Positions 36,449 through 45,681 of a stretch of DNA of 64,000 bases are shown in pieces (position 1 is the first letter of the stretch; the number at the start of each line of letters is the position of its first letter). The translations under genes were made by a program, and so were the position numbers. The DNA comes from Cupriavidus basilensis OR16. Lineage in GTDB: Bacteria; Pseudomonadota; Gammaproteobacteria; Burkholderiales; Burkholderiaceae. The stretch covers positions 28,137 through 92,136 of the forward strand of contig NZ_AHJE01000038.1 of the NCBI RefSeq assembly GCF_000243095.1. The letters are read 5' to 3'. The notes beneath the pieces were generated by a model, which saw nothing but the letters and a program-made list of their open reading frames with translations, did no database searches and had not been told where the DNA came from.

Positions 36449-37045
36449 TTATAAGGCTTCGGCGTCCACGCTCAACGCGGGCGTGATCGCGTATGACGCG
36501 CCGGCATACCACAGGTCGCTGCGCGGCGTCGGGCTGCCATCGTTGTCGCGCCGGATCAGGCCGCCGCCGATCTTGCCCTTGCCCACGTTGGCGTAGCCGT
36601 TGACGGACAAGCGCTCGTCCTTCAGGCCACTGCTGACCAGGCCGCCGAAGGCGCCCGGGCCGCCGCGGATCGAGTCGTAGGCCGCGCCCACGCCCCAGGT
36701 ACCGGATTCGTACTTCAGCAGCGCGGACCATTCGCGGCAGGCGCGCTTGTCAGCGGGATTCTCGCCGCCGCAGTTGGTGCCCGACGGACTGGGGCCGGCA
36801 TTGCCTGTATCGCGCCCGAAGCTGTAGGTGCCGCCGATGGTCACGCCGCCGAAGGTGCCTTTGTACGACACGGCATTATCGGCCCGCGCATTCGGCAGGT
36901 AGCTATCCAGCGACGACGTCCCGAAGGTGTTCGGGCCTAGCATGTCTGCTTCCAGCGTGGACCAGAACAGCATCGTGTACTGCCGCCCGAACGCGACCTG
37001 GCCCCAGTTGCCCGAGAGGCCGACCCATGCCTGCCGGCCAAACAG
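36449..37045 (-). pseudogene. outer-membrane porin, truncated at both ends
   Basis: Internal part of a Gram-negative trimeric porin of the Burkholderiales type. It starts abruptly at VLFGRQAWVGLSGNWGQVAF and contains NAVSYKGTFGGVTIGGTYSF and WSALLKYESGTWGVGAAYDS. The N-terminal signal peptide and first strands are missing at a junction near 37045 with a LysR gene. The C-terminus is also lost: the frame stops at SVDAEAL, well before the family's terminal strands and final Phe. About 200 residues of the normal 350-380 remain, so no functional porin can be made. Confidence 0.8.
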
Positions 37046-37636
37046 CACTTCCTGCCGGGCTGGTTCAACGCCGTGCGCAGGCATGTCGGCGACCTGCGCG
37101 CGCGCGTGATTCCCACCAATGTGCATGATTCCGTGCTCACCCTGGTCAATGGCAATTGCGACCTGATGTTCGCTTACGACCACCCGGGGCTGCCCTTGCA
37201 CCTGGACCCGGTCAGGTACCCATATCTGACCGTCGGACAGGATACGTTCATGCCGGTGAGCAAGCCCAACCAGCGACTGGGGCCCCTGCATCGGCTACCG
37301 GGCACGCCTGGTAGTCCCCTGCCATTGATCTCCTATACCAGCACGAGCTACTTCGGCCGTTGCCTCGCCCTGCTGTTGAGCCGTGCCGACGCGCAGCCCG
37401 TGCTCCGACTCGACTATGAGTCGGATATGGCGGAGGTGCTCAAGAAGATGCTTGTGGCGGGAGAAGGCATTGCCTGGCTACCGAAAAGCTCGATCGAAAC
37501 AGAGCTGGCTTCCGGGGCCCTGGTCCCCGCCGGCGGTCCGTCCTGGTGCATCGACCTGGATCTTCGCGTGTACCGGAACCAGTACAACCGCAACGAACGC
37601 CTCGATACGCTCTGGCGCTATCTCAGCGCGCTCTGA
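37046..37636 (+). pseudogene. LysR-family regulator, N-terminus deleted
   Basis: Effector-binding domain of a LysR regulator. Recognisable sequence begins at HFLPGWFNAVRRHVGDLRAR and continues through NGNCDLMFAYDHPGLP, PVLRLDYESDMAEVLKKMLV and AGEGIAWLPKS to a normal C-terminus. The whole helix-turn-helix is absent. Both this gene and the porin on the other strand have lost their 5' ends at the same point (about 37045), so one deletion removed the porin start, the shared promoter region and the regulator's DNA-binding domain. Confidence 0.82.
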
Positions 37637-37867
37637 GCGCGCAGGAACGGGGCGCACGCTCGTATACCCGAACTATGCGCCGCCGGCATGAGGGCTTGCG
37701 GGACTCGCATCACGGGGCCCGCTCCCTTTCGTAGTGTCCGTCCATGCACTGACCGCGCCGGCCTTCCCAGCCGGGCCCCGGTTTCACTGGAGGGGCCGGC
37801 GCCGTGCAACAGGCCACGGATTCAGCTCCGGTTGATTCCCGCATGAGACCTCACTGGACGGAGCAAA

Positions 37868-39145
37868 ATGAAAAATCGCCTCACCGCAACTATTCTCGCT
37901 GGCATGGTGCTCGGCATCGCCGTCGGCTACGCCTGCCACAAAATGGCGCCGGATGCCGACTCGGCCAAAGCCATTGCCGGCTACTTCTCGATCATCACCG
38001 ACATCTTTCTCCGCCTGATCAAGATGATCATCGCGCCGCTCGTGTTCGCGACGCTGGTCTCGGGCCTGTCCGGCATGGAAGGGACCAGCGATGTGCGCCG
38101 CATCGGCATGCGCTCGGTGGGCTGGTTTGTCTGCGCATCCCTGATGTCGCTCGCCCTCGGACTGATGCTCGCCAACCTGCTGCAACCCGGCGCGGGGCTG
38201 AACCTGACGCCGAGCAGTGCCGATGTCGCGACGGGCCTGAATACGGCTGGCCTCAACTTCAGGGACTTCATCACCCACGCCTTCCCGACCAGCCTTCTCG
38301 ACGCGATGGCGCGCAACGACATCCTGCAGATACTGGTCTTCTCGGTGCTCTTCGGTGTTGTGCTCGGCGTGCTCAGGAACGACCCGCGAGTGACGCCGCT
38401 CGTGCGCACCGTCGATGCGCTGGTGCCCGCGATGCTCAAGCTCACCGACTATGTCATGGCGCTCGCGCCGATCGGCGTATTCGGCGCCATCGCATCAGCC
38501 ATCACCCTGCACGGGCTCGACGTGCTGACGACCTACGGCAAGCTCATCGGCAGCTTCTATATTGGACTCGCCGTGCTCTGGGCCCTGCTGATCGGCGTCG
38601 GCTATGCCTTCCTGGGCCGCCCGATCTGGACGCTCCTGAAGGCTGTGCGCGAACCGGCCATGCTCGCGTTCTCCACCGCCAGCAGCGAGGCTGCCTATCC
38701 GCGCCTGACCGAGAAGCTCGAAGCGTTCGGCGTCGACAAGAAGGTGGTTGGTTTCACCCTGCCCCTGGGCTATGCATTCAATCTCGACGGCTCGATGATG
38801 TACCAGGCGTTCGCGGCGATCTTCATCGCGCAGGCGTTCGGCATCGACATGCCGGTGTCGCAACAGATCCTGATGCTGCTGGTGCTGATGGTGAGCAGCA
38901 AGGGCATGGCGGGCGTTGCACGGGGTTCGGTGGTGGTGGTTGCCGCCGTCGCGCCGATGTTCCACTTGCCGCCGTCTGGCGTCGTGCTGATCCTTGCGAT
39001 CGACCAGGTGCTGGATATGGGGCGTACCGCAACCAACGTCATCGGCAACAGTATCGCCACCGCCGCCATTGCGAAATGGGAAACGCGCCGGGCCACGCGC
39101 AATGAGGCACAAAGCTTCGACAGCTTGCAGGGGGAAGTGAAATGA
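37868..39145 (+). CDS. dicarboxylate/amino acid:cation symporter (DAACS family)
   Basis: A 425-residue inner-membrane symporter for C4-dicarboxylates or acidic amino acids. Features include the N-terminal FLRLIKMIIAPLVFATLVSG, the serine-rich hairpin AFSTASSEAAYPRL, the substrate/cation site region GYAFNLDGSMMYQAFAAIFIAQ, and the C-terminal DQVLDMGRTATNVIGNSIAT. The length is normal. Its stop overlaps the ATG of the racemase gene (ATGA), so uptake of aspartate or glutamate and racemisation are translationally coupled. Confidence 0.92.
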   Translation: MKNRLTATILAGMVLGIAVGYACHKMAPDADSAKAIAGYFSIITDIFLRLIKMIIAPLVFATLVSGLSGMEGTSDVRRIGMRSVGWFVCASLMSLALGLMLANLLQPGAGLNLTPSSADVATGLNTAGLNFRDFITHAFPTSLLDAMARNDILQILVFSVLFGVVLGVLRNDPRVTPLVRTVDALVPAMLKLTDYVMALAPIGVFGAIASAITLHGLDVLTTYGKLIGSFYIGLAVLWALLIGVGYAFLGRPIWTLLKAVREPAMLAFSTASSEAAYPRLTEKLEAFGVDKKVVGFTLPLGYAFNLDGSMMYQAFAAIFIAQAFGIDMPVSQQILMLLVLMVSSKGMAGVARGSVVVVAAVAPMFHLPPSGVVLILAIDQVLDMGRTATNVIGNSIATAAIAKWETRRATRNEAQSFDSLQGEVK

Positions 39146-40633
39146 CCACGACACCTGATGCGCAAGGCCGCCGGTCCTTTGGCGTGATCGGTGGTCTTGG
39201 CGCACTGGCTAGCGCCGACGTGTTCTTCAAGCTGATCAAGTCGACGCCTGCACGCGACGATTCGGAACACTTCGACATCGTCCTGGAGCAGCATCCGTTT
39301 CGAAACGCCAGCCTCACCACGGCCGCGACCACGGAGCGCAAACTGTACATCTTCGACATGATTCGCGCCTTCGCGCGACGCGGCATCGATGCAGTGGTGC
39401 TGCCCTGCTTTCTCAGCCACACCTTCATCGACGAGCTGGCGGCGAACTCTCCGCTCCCCATCATCGACATGATGCAGGCGCTGCACCACCATGTGCGGCG
39501 CAAGTTCCCGACACTCCGGCGCGTAGGGGTGCTCGGTTCGGACTACACGCGCAGCAAGCATCTGTTCGAGCGCTACTTCGCCAGCCCGGAGTTCGAGCTA
39601 TTGCACCCACGGATCGAGGGCGGCGTGGATCGCGTGACGCGCGCGGTGTATTCGCGTGACGCGCGCGGTGTATGACGCCGACGGCATCAAGAGCGGAAAC
39701 TTGCGTGGCCGCCCTATCGAACTGTTGCGCGATGCCTGTCGCGACCTGATCGGCCAGGGCGCACAACTGATCCTGCCCGGCATGACCGAGATCTCCCTTG
39801 TGCTCGACGAAATTGGGCCCCTGCCGGTGCCGGTTGTCGACTCGAATCTCGCCTATGCGCAGTATGTGGTTTCAGGTCAGTATGCGGCGCCCGGGAAACA
39901 GTTCAAGGTCGGCGTGGTGGGCGGCGTCGGTCCCGCTGCTACCGTCGACTTTATCCAGAAGATCGTACGCCATACGCCCGCGGCGCGCGACCAGGACCAT
40001 ATCAAGCTGCTGGTCGAGCAGAATCCGCAGATTCCGGATCGCACCGAGAACCTTGTCGGCGAGGGACCCGACCCGACGATTTCCTTGTATGCGACGTGCA
40101 AGAAGCTGGAGGCGGGAGATGCTGACATCATTGCCATTCCGTGCAACACGGCGCATGCGTTTGTCGAGCGCGTGCAGCCCTATCTCAATATCCCGATCGT
40201 CAATATGCTGACGGTCACCGCGGAGTCCTTGCGCAAGACGTATCCAGGCCTGCACAAGGTCGGCGTGCTGGCCACTTCCGGCACGGTGGCCAGCGGCGTG
40301 TACCAGAGAGCCCTTGATACTCATGGTTTCGAGCAGGTCGTGCCAGGCCCCGCTCTCCAGGCTCGCGTGATGCATGCCATCTACGGTCCTCATGGTGTCA
40401 AGGCCGGCTTTACGACAGGCGAATGCGTCGACGACCTGGTCGCGGCGGTCGAGGATATGGCGGCCCGCGATGTCGAAATCGTCATCCTTGCCTGCACCGA
40501 ATTGCCCTTGCTCCTGCCGCAGGCGGAAATGCGCTGTGCCAACGGCCGCGTCATCACGCTGATCGACCCGACGGATGTGCTGGCAAGACACTGCGTCGCC
40601 TGCGCGATGGGCGACGCCAAGCCCAATCCTTGA
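39142..40633 (+). pseudogene. tandem aspartate/glutamate racemase-family protein, frameshifted
   Basis: Two Asp/Glu racemase modules in one gene, about 490 residues if repaired. The first module starts GVIGGLGALASADVFFKLI and has one candidate active-site Cys (VVLPCFLSH), while the usual second Cys is replaced (ILPGMTEISL). The second module starts GVVGGVGPAATVDFIQKIV and keeps both cysteines, in AIPCNTAHAF and ILACTELPLL. A perfect 22-bp tandem duplication at 39630-39673 shifts the frame within the first module at DRVTRAVY. The product as written stops at 39675. The second module has an in-frame ATG at 39656 and might still be made alone, but without the part needed for its own start. Confidence 0.85.
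39630..39673. repeat. 22-bp perfect tandem duplication that breaks the racemase
   Basis: Identical copies at 39630-39651 and 39652-39673, each starting tcgcgtgacgcg. Removing one restores a single frame through the racemase. Confidence 0.95.
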
Positions 40634-40829
40634 GATTGCACGCCGGTGCCGCTCGGCAGGTTGAAGCTGCCGCCCAGCGTATGGCACAGCTTGTGATGCA
40701 GCGACATGCCAACGTTGCCCGGCACGCCGCCGCAAAGCCACGCGCCATAAGGCGCATCGCTGCGGGCCGCCAGCAGGTCCGGCGCGATGGCCTTGCCCAA
40801 CCCGATGGAAGGATTGCATGATGCGGCGC
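40634..40829 (-). pseudogene. fragment of maleylacetate reductase
   Basis: About 60 residues of an iron-type alcohol dehydrogenase relative: NPSIGLGKAIAPDLLAARSD, then GAWLCGGVPGNVGMSLHHKL and CHTLGGSFNLP. The HHKLCHTLGGSFNLPH pattern is characteristic of maleylacetate reductase, which converts maleylacetate to 3-oxoadipate after hydroxyquinol or chlorocatechol ring cleavage. Both ends are missing; the fragment is wedged between the racemase and the Bug gene. Confidence 0.7.
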
Positions 40830-41846
40830 TCAGTCGGCCACGATATTGCGGCTCTTGATCACGCGGGCCCAGCGCTGGGATTCGCTCTTGACCAGCGCGT
40901 TCATCTCCTGCCGGCCGCCCGCCACCACCTCGAAGCCACCGTCGGCCAGGCGCTGCGCCACCTTGGGGTCGCGCAGGGTGGCGCTCATGTCCGCCGCCAG
41001 CCGGTTCAGGATGGCGTCTGGCGTCTTGGCCGGCGCGATCATGCCCACCCAGGAATAGACTTCAAAGCCCTTGTAGGTCTCGGCAATCGCCGGCACCGCG
41101 GGCAGGTGCGCGTCGCGCTTGGGCGAGGTCACCGCCAGCGCGCGCAGCTTGCCACCCTGGATATGCGGCAGCACCAGCGGCAGGCTGGCGATCATCGAAT
41201 CAACGTGGCCGCCAAGCAGATCCGAGATGGCCGGGCCGCCGCCCTTGTAAGGCGTGTGGATGCCGCTGGTGCCCGCGGTCTCGTGGAACAGCTCGGCCGC
41301 CAGCTGGTTGGAGCTGCCGGCACCCACCGAAGCATAGGAAACGGTGGCCGGCTTCCTGGCCGCGGCCACGTAATCCTTCAGCGTCTGGAACGGGGAGCTG
41401 GCCGGCACCACCAGCACCATGGGTGAGCGCACCATGTACGACACGCCGGTCAGGTCCCGCTCGGGCGCGTAGGGCAACTTCGGATACATCGAGGATTCGG
41501 TCGCGAACGAGTCGAAGATCATCCCCACCGTGTAGCCGTCCGGCGCGCTCCGGACGATGGCGCCCGTGCCGATGGTGCCGCCCGCGCCGGCGCGGTTCTC
41601 GATGACCACCGTCTGGCCAAGGCGGCTGCGGAAGTCCTCCTGGACCATGCGGCCCACCTTGTCGACCGTGCCACCGGCCGCGAACGGGATGATCAGCGTG
41701 ACCGGCTTGGCCGGGTAGGTTTGCGCGTTGGCGCCGCTAGCCATGCCGAGCGCCAGCGCCGTGGTGGCGGCCAGGCGCCGCAGCAGCGCCTGACCGCGTA
41801 CGGGGCGGGGTTGATCGGCATGGCTTGTCCCCAGTCTTGTTGTCAT
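40830..41846 (-). CDS. Bug/TctC periplasmic solute-binding protein
   Basis: A 338-residue binding protein of the tripartite tricarboxylate transporter family. The Sec signal peptide ends near SGANAQTYP. The family strings PVTLIIPFAAGGTVDKVGRM, VIENRAGAGGTIGTG, APDGYTVG and IHTPYKGGGPAISDLLGG are all present. Such proteins bind organic acids or related small molecules; in Burkholderiales most lack adjacent TctA/TctB genes, as here. AGGAAG precedes the start. It is divergent from a LysR regulator, its likely controller; the 184-base gap 41847-42030 is AT-rich and would hold both promoters. Confidence 0.92.
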   Translation of the reverse strand: MTTRLGTSHADQPRPVRGQALLRRLAATTALALGMASGANAQTYPAKPVTLIIPFAAGGTVDKVGRMVQEDFRSRLGQTVVIENRAGAGGTIGTGAIVRSAPDGYTVGMIFDSFATESSMYPKLPYAPERDLTGVSYMVRSPMVLVVPASSPFQTLKDYVAAARKPATVSYASVGAGSSNQLAAELFHETAGTSGIHTPYKGGGPAISDLLGGHVDSMIASLPLVLPHIQGGKLRALAVTSPKRDAHLPAVPAIAETYKGFEVYSWVGMIAPAKTPDAILNRLAADMSATLRDPKVAQRLADGGFEVVAGGRQEMNALVKSESQRWARVIKSRNIVAD

Positions 41847-42030
41847 TTTGTCTTCCTGTTGCGGTGTTAGCGCCGCGCCCGGCAAGCACGCCGAGGCAGG
41901 TGCGCGATGGAGTGCTTTTGCTAAATTTGCGAAAATAGCGCGAGCGAAAGGCATGAATCCGATGCTAATCTTTCATATCGGCCGGGGCAATCGGGTCTGG
42001 CCGCGAAATGCCTTTGCACAGGACGCACAA

Positions 42031-42963
42031 ATGGAATCGGCAAAATTTGCTGAGAATCTCTCGATCTTTGTCGAGGTGGCGCAGGCGCGCAGCTTCTCCG
42101 CGGTGGCCCGCCGCAAGGGCATGGTGGCGTCCTCGGTGGCTCGCCAGATCGACTCGCTGGAAAACGAGCTGCAGGTGGCGCTGTTCACCCGCTCGACCCG
42201 GGCGCTGGTGCGTACCGACGCCGGCAACCTGCTGTTCGAGCGCGCGGTCAAGATCCTGCACGACATGACCGATGCGCGCAGCGAGGTCACCTCGCTGGAG
42301 CAGGGCGTGAGCGGCCTGCTGCGCGTGAGCTGCCTGCCCGCTTTCGGCCGGCGCCACGTGGTGCCGCATCTGGCAGCCCTCTATGACAAGTACCCGCGCT
42401 TGGCCATCGAGCTGGACCTGACCGAGCGCGTCGTCGACCCCGTGGTGGAGCGCATTGACCTGGTGATCCGCGTCGGCCAGCAGGCCGACAGCAGCCTGAT
42501 CGCCCAGCGCGTGGCCAGCCAGCGTTACGTGATCTGCGCCGCGCCGGCCTACCTGGCGCGCCACGGCAAGCCGCGCCACGCCAGCGAGCTGGGCAGCCAC
42601 CGGCTGATCGACCGGCGCCACAGCACCAGCATGCGCGGCTGGCGGGAGCTGCTGGACAGCGACGTCGCGCAACAGGCCATGTTCGCCTTCGAGTGCGACG
42701 ACTGCGATGCGCGGCGGCTATCGGTGCTGCAGGGGCTGGGCATCGCCCTGATGCCGGACTGGTCGATCGGCGGCGATATCGGCGATGGCCGCCTGATCGA
42801 GCTGGAAATGGACGGCCTGGCGCCGCAACCGGAAACCGGCGTCTACCTGCTGCGCGCGCTGCCGCGCGCCAGCGCCAAGGTGCGGGCGTTCTGCGAGCAC
42901 CTGGGCGCTACCATCGGCAGCCCGCCGCGCTGGCAGGTCGCCATGGCGCCGGTGGGCGAATAG
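42031..42963 (+). CDS. LysR-family transcriptional regulator
   Basis: A 310-residue regulator. The N-terminal helix-turn-helix (ENLSIFVEVAQARSFSAVAR; SSVARQIDSLENELQVALF) is followed by an effector domain with LLRVSCLPAFGRRHVVPHLA, RIDLVIRVGQQADSSLIAQR and a complete C-terminus. The start at 42031 (MESAKFAENL) matches the normal distance to the HTH; a much longer upstream frame has no coding character. Divergent from the Bug gene, which it probably controls. Confidence 0.9.
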   Translation: MESAKFAENLSIFVEVAQARSFSAVARRKGMVASSVARQIDSLENELQVALFTRSTRALVRTDAGNLLFERAVKILHDMTDARSEVTSLEQGVSGLLRVSCLPAFGRRHVVPHLAALYDKYPRLAIELDLTERVVDPVVERIDLVIRVGQQADSSLIAQRVASQRYVICAAPAYLARHGKPRHASELGSHRLIDRRHSTSMRGWRELLDSDVAQQAMFAFECDDCDARRLSVLQGLGIALMPDWSIGGDIGDGRLIELEMDGLAPQPETGVYLLRALPRASAKVRAFCEHLGATIGSPPRWQVAMAPVGE

Positions 42964-42993
42964 CGCGGGCTTGACACCGGGCCAGGCGGGATA

Positions 42994-43017
42994 ACGCAAC
43001 ACGAAACGCAACACGAA
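42994..43017. repeat. 12-bp perfect tandem duplication
   Basis: acgcaacacgaa at 42994-43005 and 43006-43017, with a degenerate third copy after it, between the convergent LysR and autoinducer-domain genes. Confidence 0.9.
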
Positions 43018-43039
43018 CGCGAACACGTGCCGGGCCGCG

Positions 43040-43526
43040 CTAGACGGCGGCTTCGTCCTCGAGCGCGCTGCCATCGAGCGACAGCAGCGCCAGCGTGCCC
43101 ATCTCGCGGCTTGGCATGCTGGCGGAAAAGGCGATGGCCGCGGTCAGCCGGCGGTCCAGTTCGGCCCGTGCCAGCGCCGCGTCGCCGGGCCCCCGCCAAG
43201 GGCTCCCCGCTGCTGCACACCACCGGCCCCAGGGAATCGCGCGCCTTGAGCACCAGCGCCGCCAGCGTCTCGCCGTGGCCTGCCAGCGGCAGGCTGGCGC
43301 CGCCAGACAGGCTGGTCAGCGAACCGGCATTGGCCGCGCCGGACCCCGGCGGCCCTTTGTAGCGCAGATAGAAATGATTGAACCCTAGCAGCCTGGCGGC
43401 AGTGCAGACGGCGCCCGCCAGCCCCTCGATATCCTGGGCACGGTCGATCTCGCCAAGCAGCATGGCCAGGGCGGAAGGCGCATCGGCGGGAATCGCGGCG
43501 CCAAGCGAAATATCGGGAGAATCCAT
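43040..43526 (-). pseudogene. autoinducer-binding-like domain protein without HTH, frameshifted
   Basis: Joined across one frameshift this gives about 161 residues resembling the N-terminal ligand-binding domain of LuxR-type quorum regulators: ARLLGFNHFYLRYKGPPG in the first frame, then GDAALARAELDRRLTAAIAF and MPSREMGTLALLSLDGSALE in the second. The shift is one base and lies near 43190-43200, next to a run of five C (plus strand). There is no C-terminal DNA-binding domain. The assignment as a LuxR-like sensory domain is tentative. It is the third gene after a response regulator and a kinase in the same direction. Confidence 0.55.
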
Positions 43527-43537
43527 GTGCGAGTAAC

Positions 43538-43559
43538 GCCATTCCTGCCAAGGAATGGC
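43538..43559. repeat. inverted repeat between kinase and autoinducer-domain genes
   Basis: gccattcct-gcca-aggaatggc: perfect 9-bp arms with a 4-base loop, in the 50-base gap between two minus-strand genes. No T-run follows, so it may be a processing or attenuation hairpin. Confidence 0.6.
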
Positions 43560-43575
43560 TGATGGGAAAAGCCAA

Positions 43576-44746
43576 TCATAAGCGCGTTTCCCGTACGGGC
43601 AGCGTAAAGCGGAACGTGGCGCCCGTGCCCGGCTGCTCGTCCAGCCAGATGCGCCCGCCGTGCGACTCCACCACCGAGCGGCAGATCGACAAACCCATGC
43701 CCAGGCCATCCGGCCTGGTGGTGAAGAACGCGTCGAACAATGCCGGGATATTCGCCGGGGCAACGCCAGGGCCCGTATCCTGCACAGTGCAGAGCAACCG
43801 CGGCGGTGGCGCGCTGAGCCGTTCGCACCGCACCAGGATGGAACGCTGGCCGGCAGGCACCGCCGCGCTGGCCTGCATGGCGTTGAGCAGGAGGTTGTTC
43901 AACACCTGCTGCAGCTGGATGCGATCGCCCAGCACCGCCGGCAAGCCAGGCGCCACATGGACCGACACCGCCACGCCCCGGTTGCGCATCTCCGGCATCA
44001 GCAGCGCCAGCGACTCCTCCAGCGCGGCGCCCAGGTCCACGGGCGCGCGCTGCAGCACGCCCTTGGCCGCCAGCGCGCGCGTGCGGCCGATGACGGCGCT
44101 GGCGCGCCGGCCCTCGCTGATCATGCGCTGCACCGCGCTGCGCGCCTCCTCCAGGTTGGGTTGCGGCCGGTCCAGCCAGCGCAGGCAGGCTTCCCCATAC
44201 GTGATGATGCCCGCCAGCGGCTGGCTGACTTCGTGCGCAATGGATGCCGTCAGTTCGCCCAGCACGGCGATGCGCGACACGTGCGCCAGTTCCGCCTGCG
44301 CCACGCGTAGCACTTCCTCGGCGCGGCGGCGCTCGGTGATATCGACCACGGTGCCGACAAAGCCGAGGCTGTGCTCGCTGTCCCGGCGCGGCTGTCCCAC
44401 GCAGACGATGGCAGAGAATGCGGAACTCCTGCTGGAACGGCGTGCCCTCCTTGCACGCGCGGGCCATCCCGGCGAGCACGCGTGCCCGCTCGCCGGGTTG
44501 GACCATCGCCACCAAGGTGTGCATGCCCGGTGCGCCAGGCGCGGGGTCGAGCCCGAAGAGCCGGTACATCTCCGCGGACCAGCGCATCTCGCGCCGCGCC
44601 GGCCACCATTGCCAGCTGCCGGTCTTGCTGATGCGCTGGCCCTCGGCCAGGGAGGCCTCGCTTTCATGCAGGCCGCGCCGTCTCGCGCGGGCGTTGCCCA
44701 GGCTGCCTTTGCGCAGCGAATGACGCGGGATATAGGGTCTGCGCAT
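43576..44746 (-). pseudogene. PAS-domain sensor histidine kinase (FixL-like), frameshifted
   Basis: The N-terminal part holds a PAS domain (GQRISKTGSWQWWPARREMR; MYRLFGLDPAPGAPGMHTLV; GTPFQQEFRIL). The frame then breaks near 44405-44430, and the remainder is encoded in another frame: VDITERRRAEEV, the phosphoacceptor ELTASIAHEVSQPLAGIITY, the N box LNNLLLNAMQAS, and G boxes VQDTGPGVA and GLGMGLSICRSVVESHGG. A few PAS residues also seem missing at the break. It follows the FixJ-type regulator gene almost without gap. The pair would sense an internal or membrane-derived signal; no membrane segment is visible. Confidence 0.82.
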
Positions 44747-44751
44747 CGTGA

Positions 44752-45420
44752 TCACGCCTGCGCCGCCGAGTTGGTCAAGCCAAGCACGTGCGCCATCACC
44801 ACCAGTTCGGCAAAGGTGCGCGCGCCCATCTTCTTCATGGCCTGCGCCCGGTGGATCTTGACCGTGACCGTGCTCAAGCCCACGTCGTCAGCAATCTGCT
44901 TGTTCATCAGGCCTGCCGCCGCCCGCGCCATGACTTCGCGCTCGCGCGATGTCAGCGTATCGAACGCAGCCTTCAATTCGCGCCCGCGCCGTTCGCAAGC
45001 GCGCCGCTGTGCGTCCCTGCCGATGGCTTCCGTCACCGCGTCGAGCAGGTCCTGGTCACGAAACGGCTTGGTCAGGAAATGGGTTGCGCCGGCCCGCATC
45101 GCCATGACCGACATGGCAACGTCCGCGTGGCCGGAGATAAACACCACCGGCACCATGCAACCCACCTCGGCGAGCATGGCCTGCAGTTCCAGCCCGCTGG
45201 CCCCCCTGAGGCGCACGTCGAGCACCAGGCAGCACGGCACATCGGGAATCGGGAAGCACAGGAACTCGGCCGCGGAAGCAAAGGTCCTGACCTGGATATC
45301 CATCGAGCGGAACAGGCTTGCAATGCCATCGCGCAAGACCGCGTCATCGTCGACGACCAGCACCACGCCGTCGTCGACAAGCCCGCCGCCGGGACTGGGA
45401 TAGCTGCCGGATATCGCCAT
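44752..45420 (-). CDS. FixJ/StyR-type response regulator
   Basis: A 222-residue regulator. The receiver has VVLVVDDDAVLRDGIASLF, the phosphoacceptor Asp in CCLVLDVRLRGASGLELQ and Lys in HFLTKPFRDQDLLDAV; the LuxR helix-turn-helix shows LTSREREVMARAAAGLMNKQ and LSTVTVKIHRAQAMKKMGAR. The ATG at 45420 (MAISGSYP) is preferred; MPSLQV upstream is the alternative. Unlike the kinase behind it, the gene is intact. A LacI-type operator lies about 250 bases upstream. Confidence 0.88.
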   Translation of the reverse strand: MAISGSYPSPGGGLVDDGVVLVVDDDAVLRDGIASLFRSMDIQVRTFASAAEFLCFPIPDVPCCLVLDVRLRGASGLELQAMLAEVGCMVPVVFISGHADVAMSVMAMRAGATHFLTKPFRDQDLLDAVTEAIGRDAQRRACERRGRELKAAFDTLTSREREVMARAAAGLMNKQIADDVGLSTVTVKIHRAQAMKKMGARTFAELVVMAHVLGLTNSAAQA

Positions 45421-45667
45421 TGCGTGCCCTATGCCCGGCACCTGGAGAGAAGGCATGCGACGATCATTTGAATCCTCTATTCTCAAACTCCGGGAAAAAA
45501 CGGCAACGCGAGATGCGCCCACCTGCCTGGCGGGCAGCGCGATTCTTCCCTATCCGCATGAGGCCGGCCATTGTCCAGGGGTGTGCACCGCCCATCCCTG
45601 GGTGTAACCGGGGCGCGGTCCATGCACCGCACAACTCGCCAGCCCCACGGCTGTCTCGCGTCGATTC

Positions 45668-45681
45668 TGCAAACGTTTGCA
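45668..45681. promoter_or_regulatory. LacI-family operator TGCAAACGTTTGCA, copy 1 (orphan)
   Basis: Perfect 14-bp palindrome. Its flank reads cataatgcaaacg on the minus strand, the same as copy 3, so a CATAAT -10-like element abuts the operator. No structural gene starts near it on the minus strand except the response regulator 250 bases away. The gap 45421-45881 holds no gene. Confidence 0.8.
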
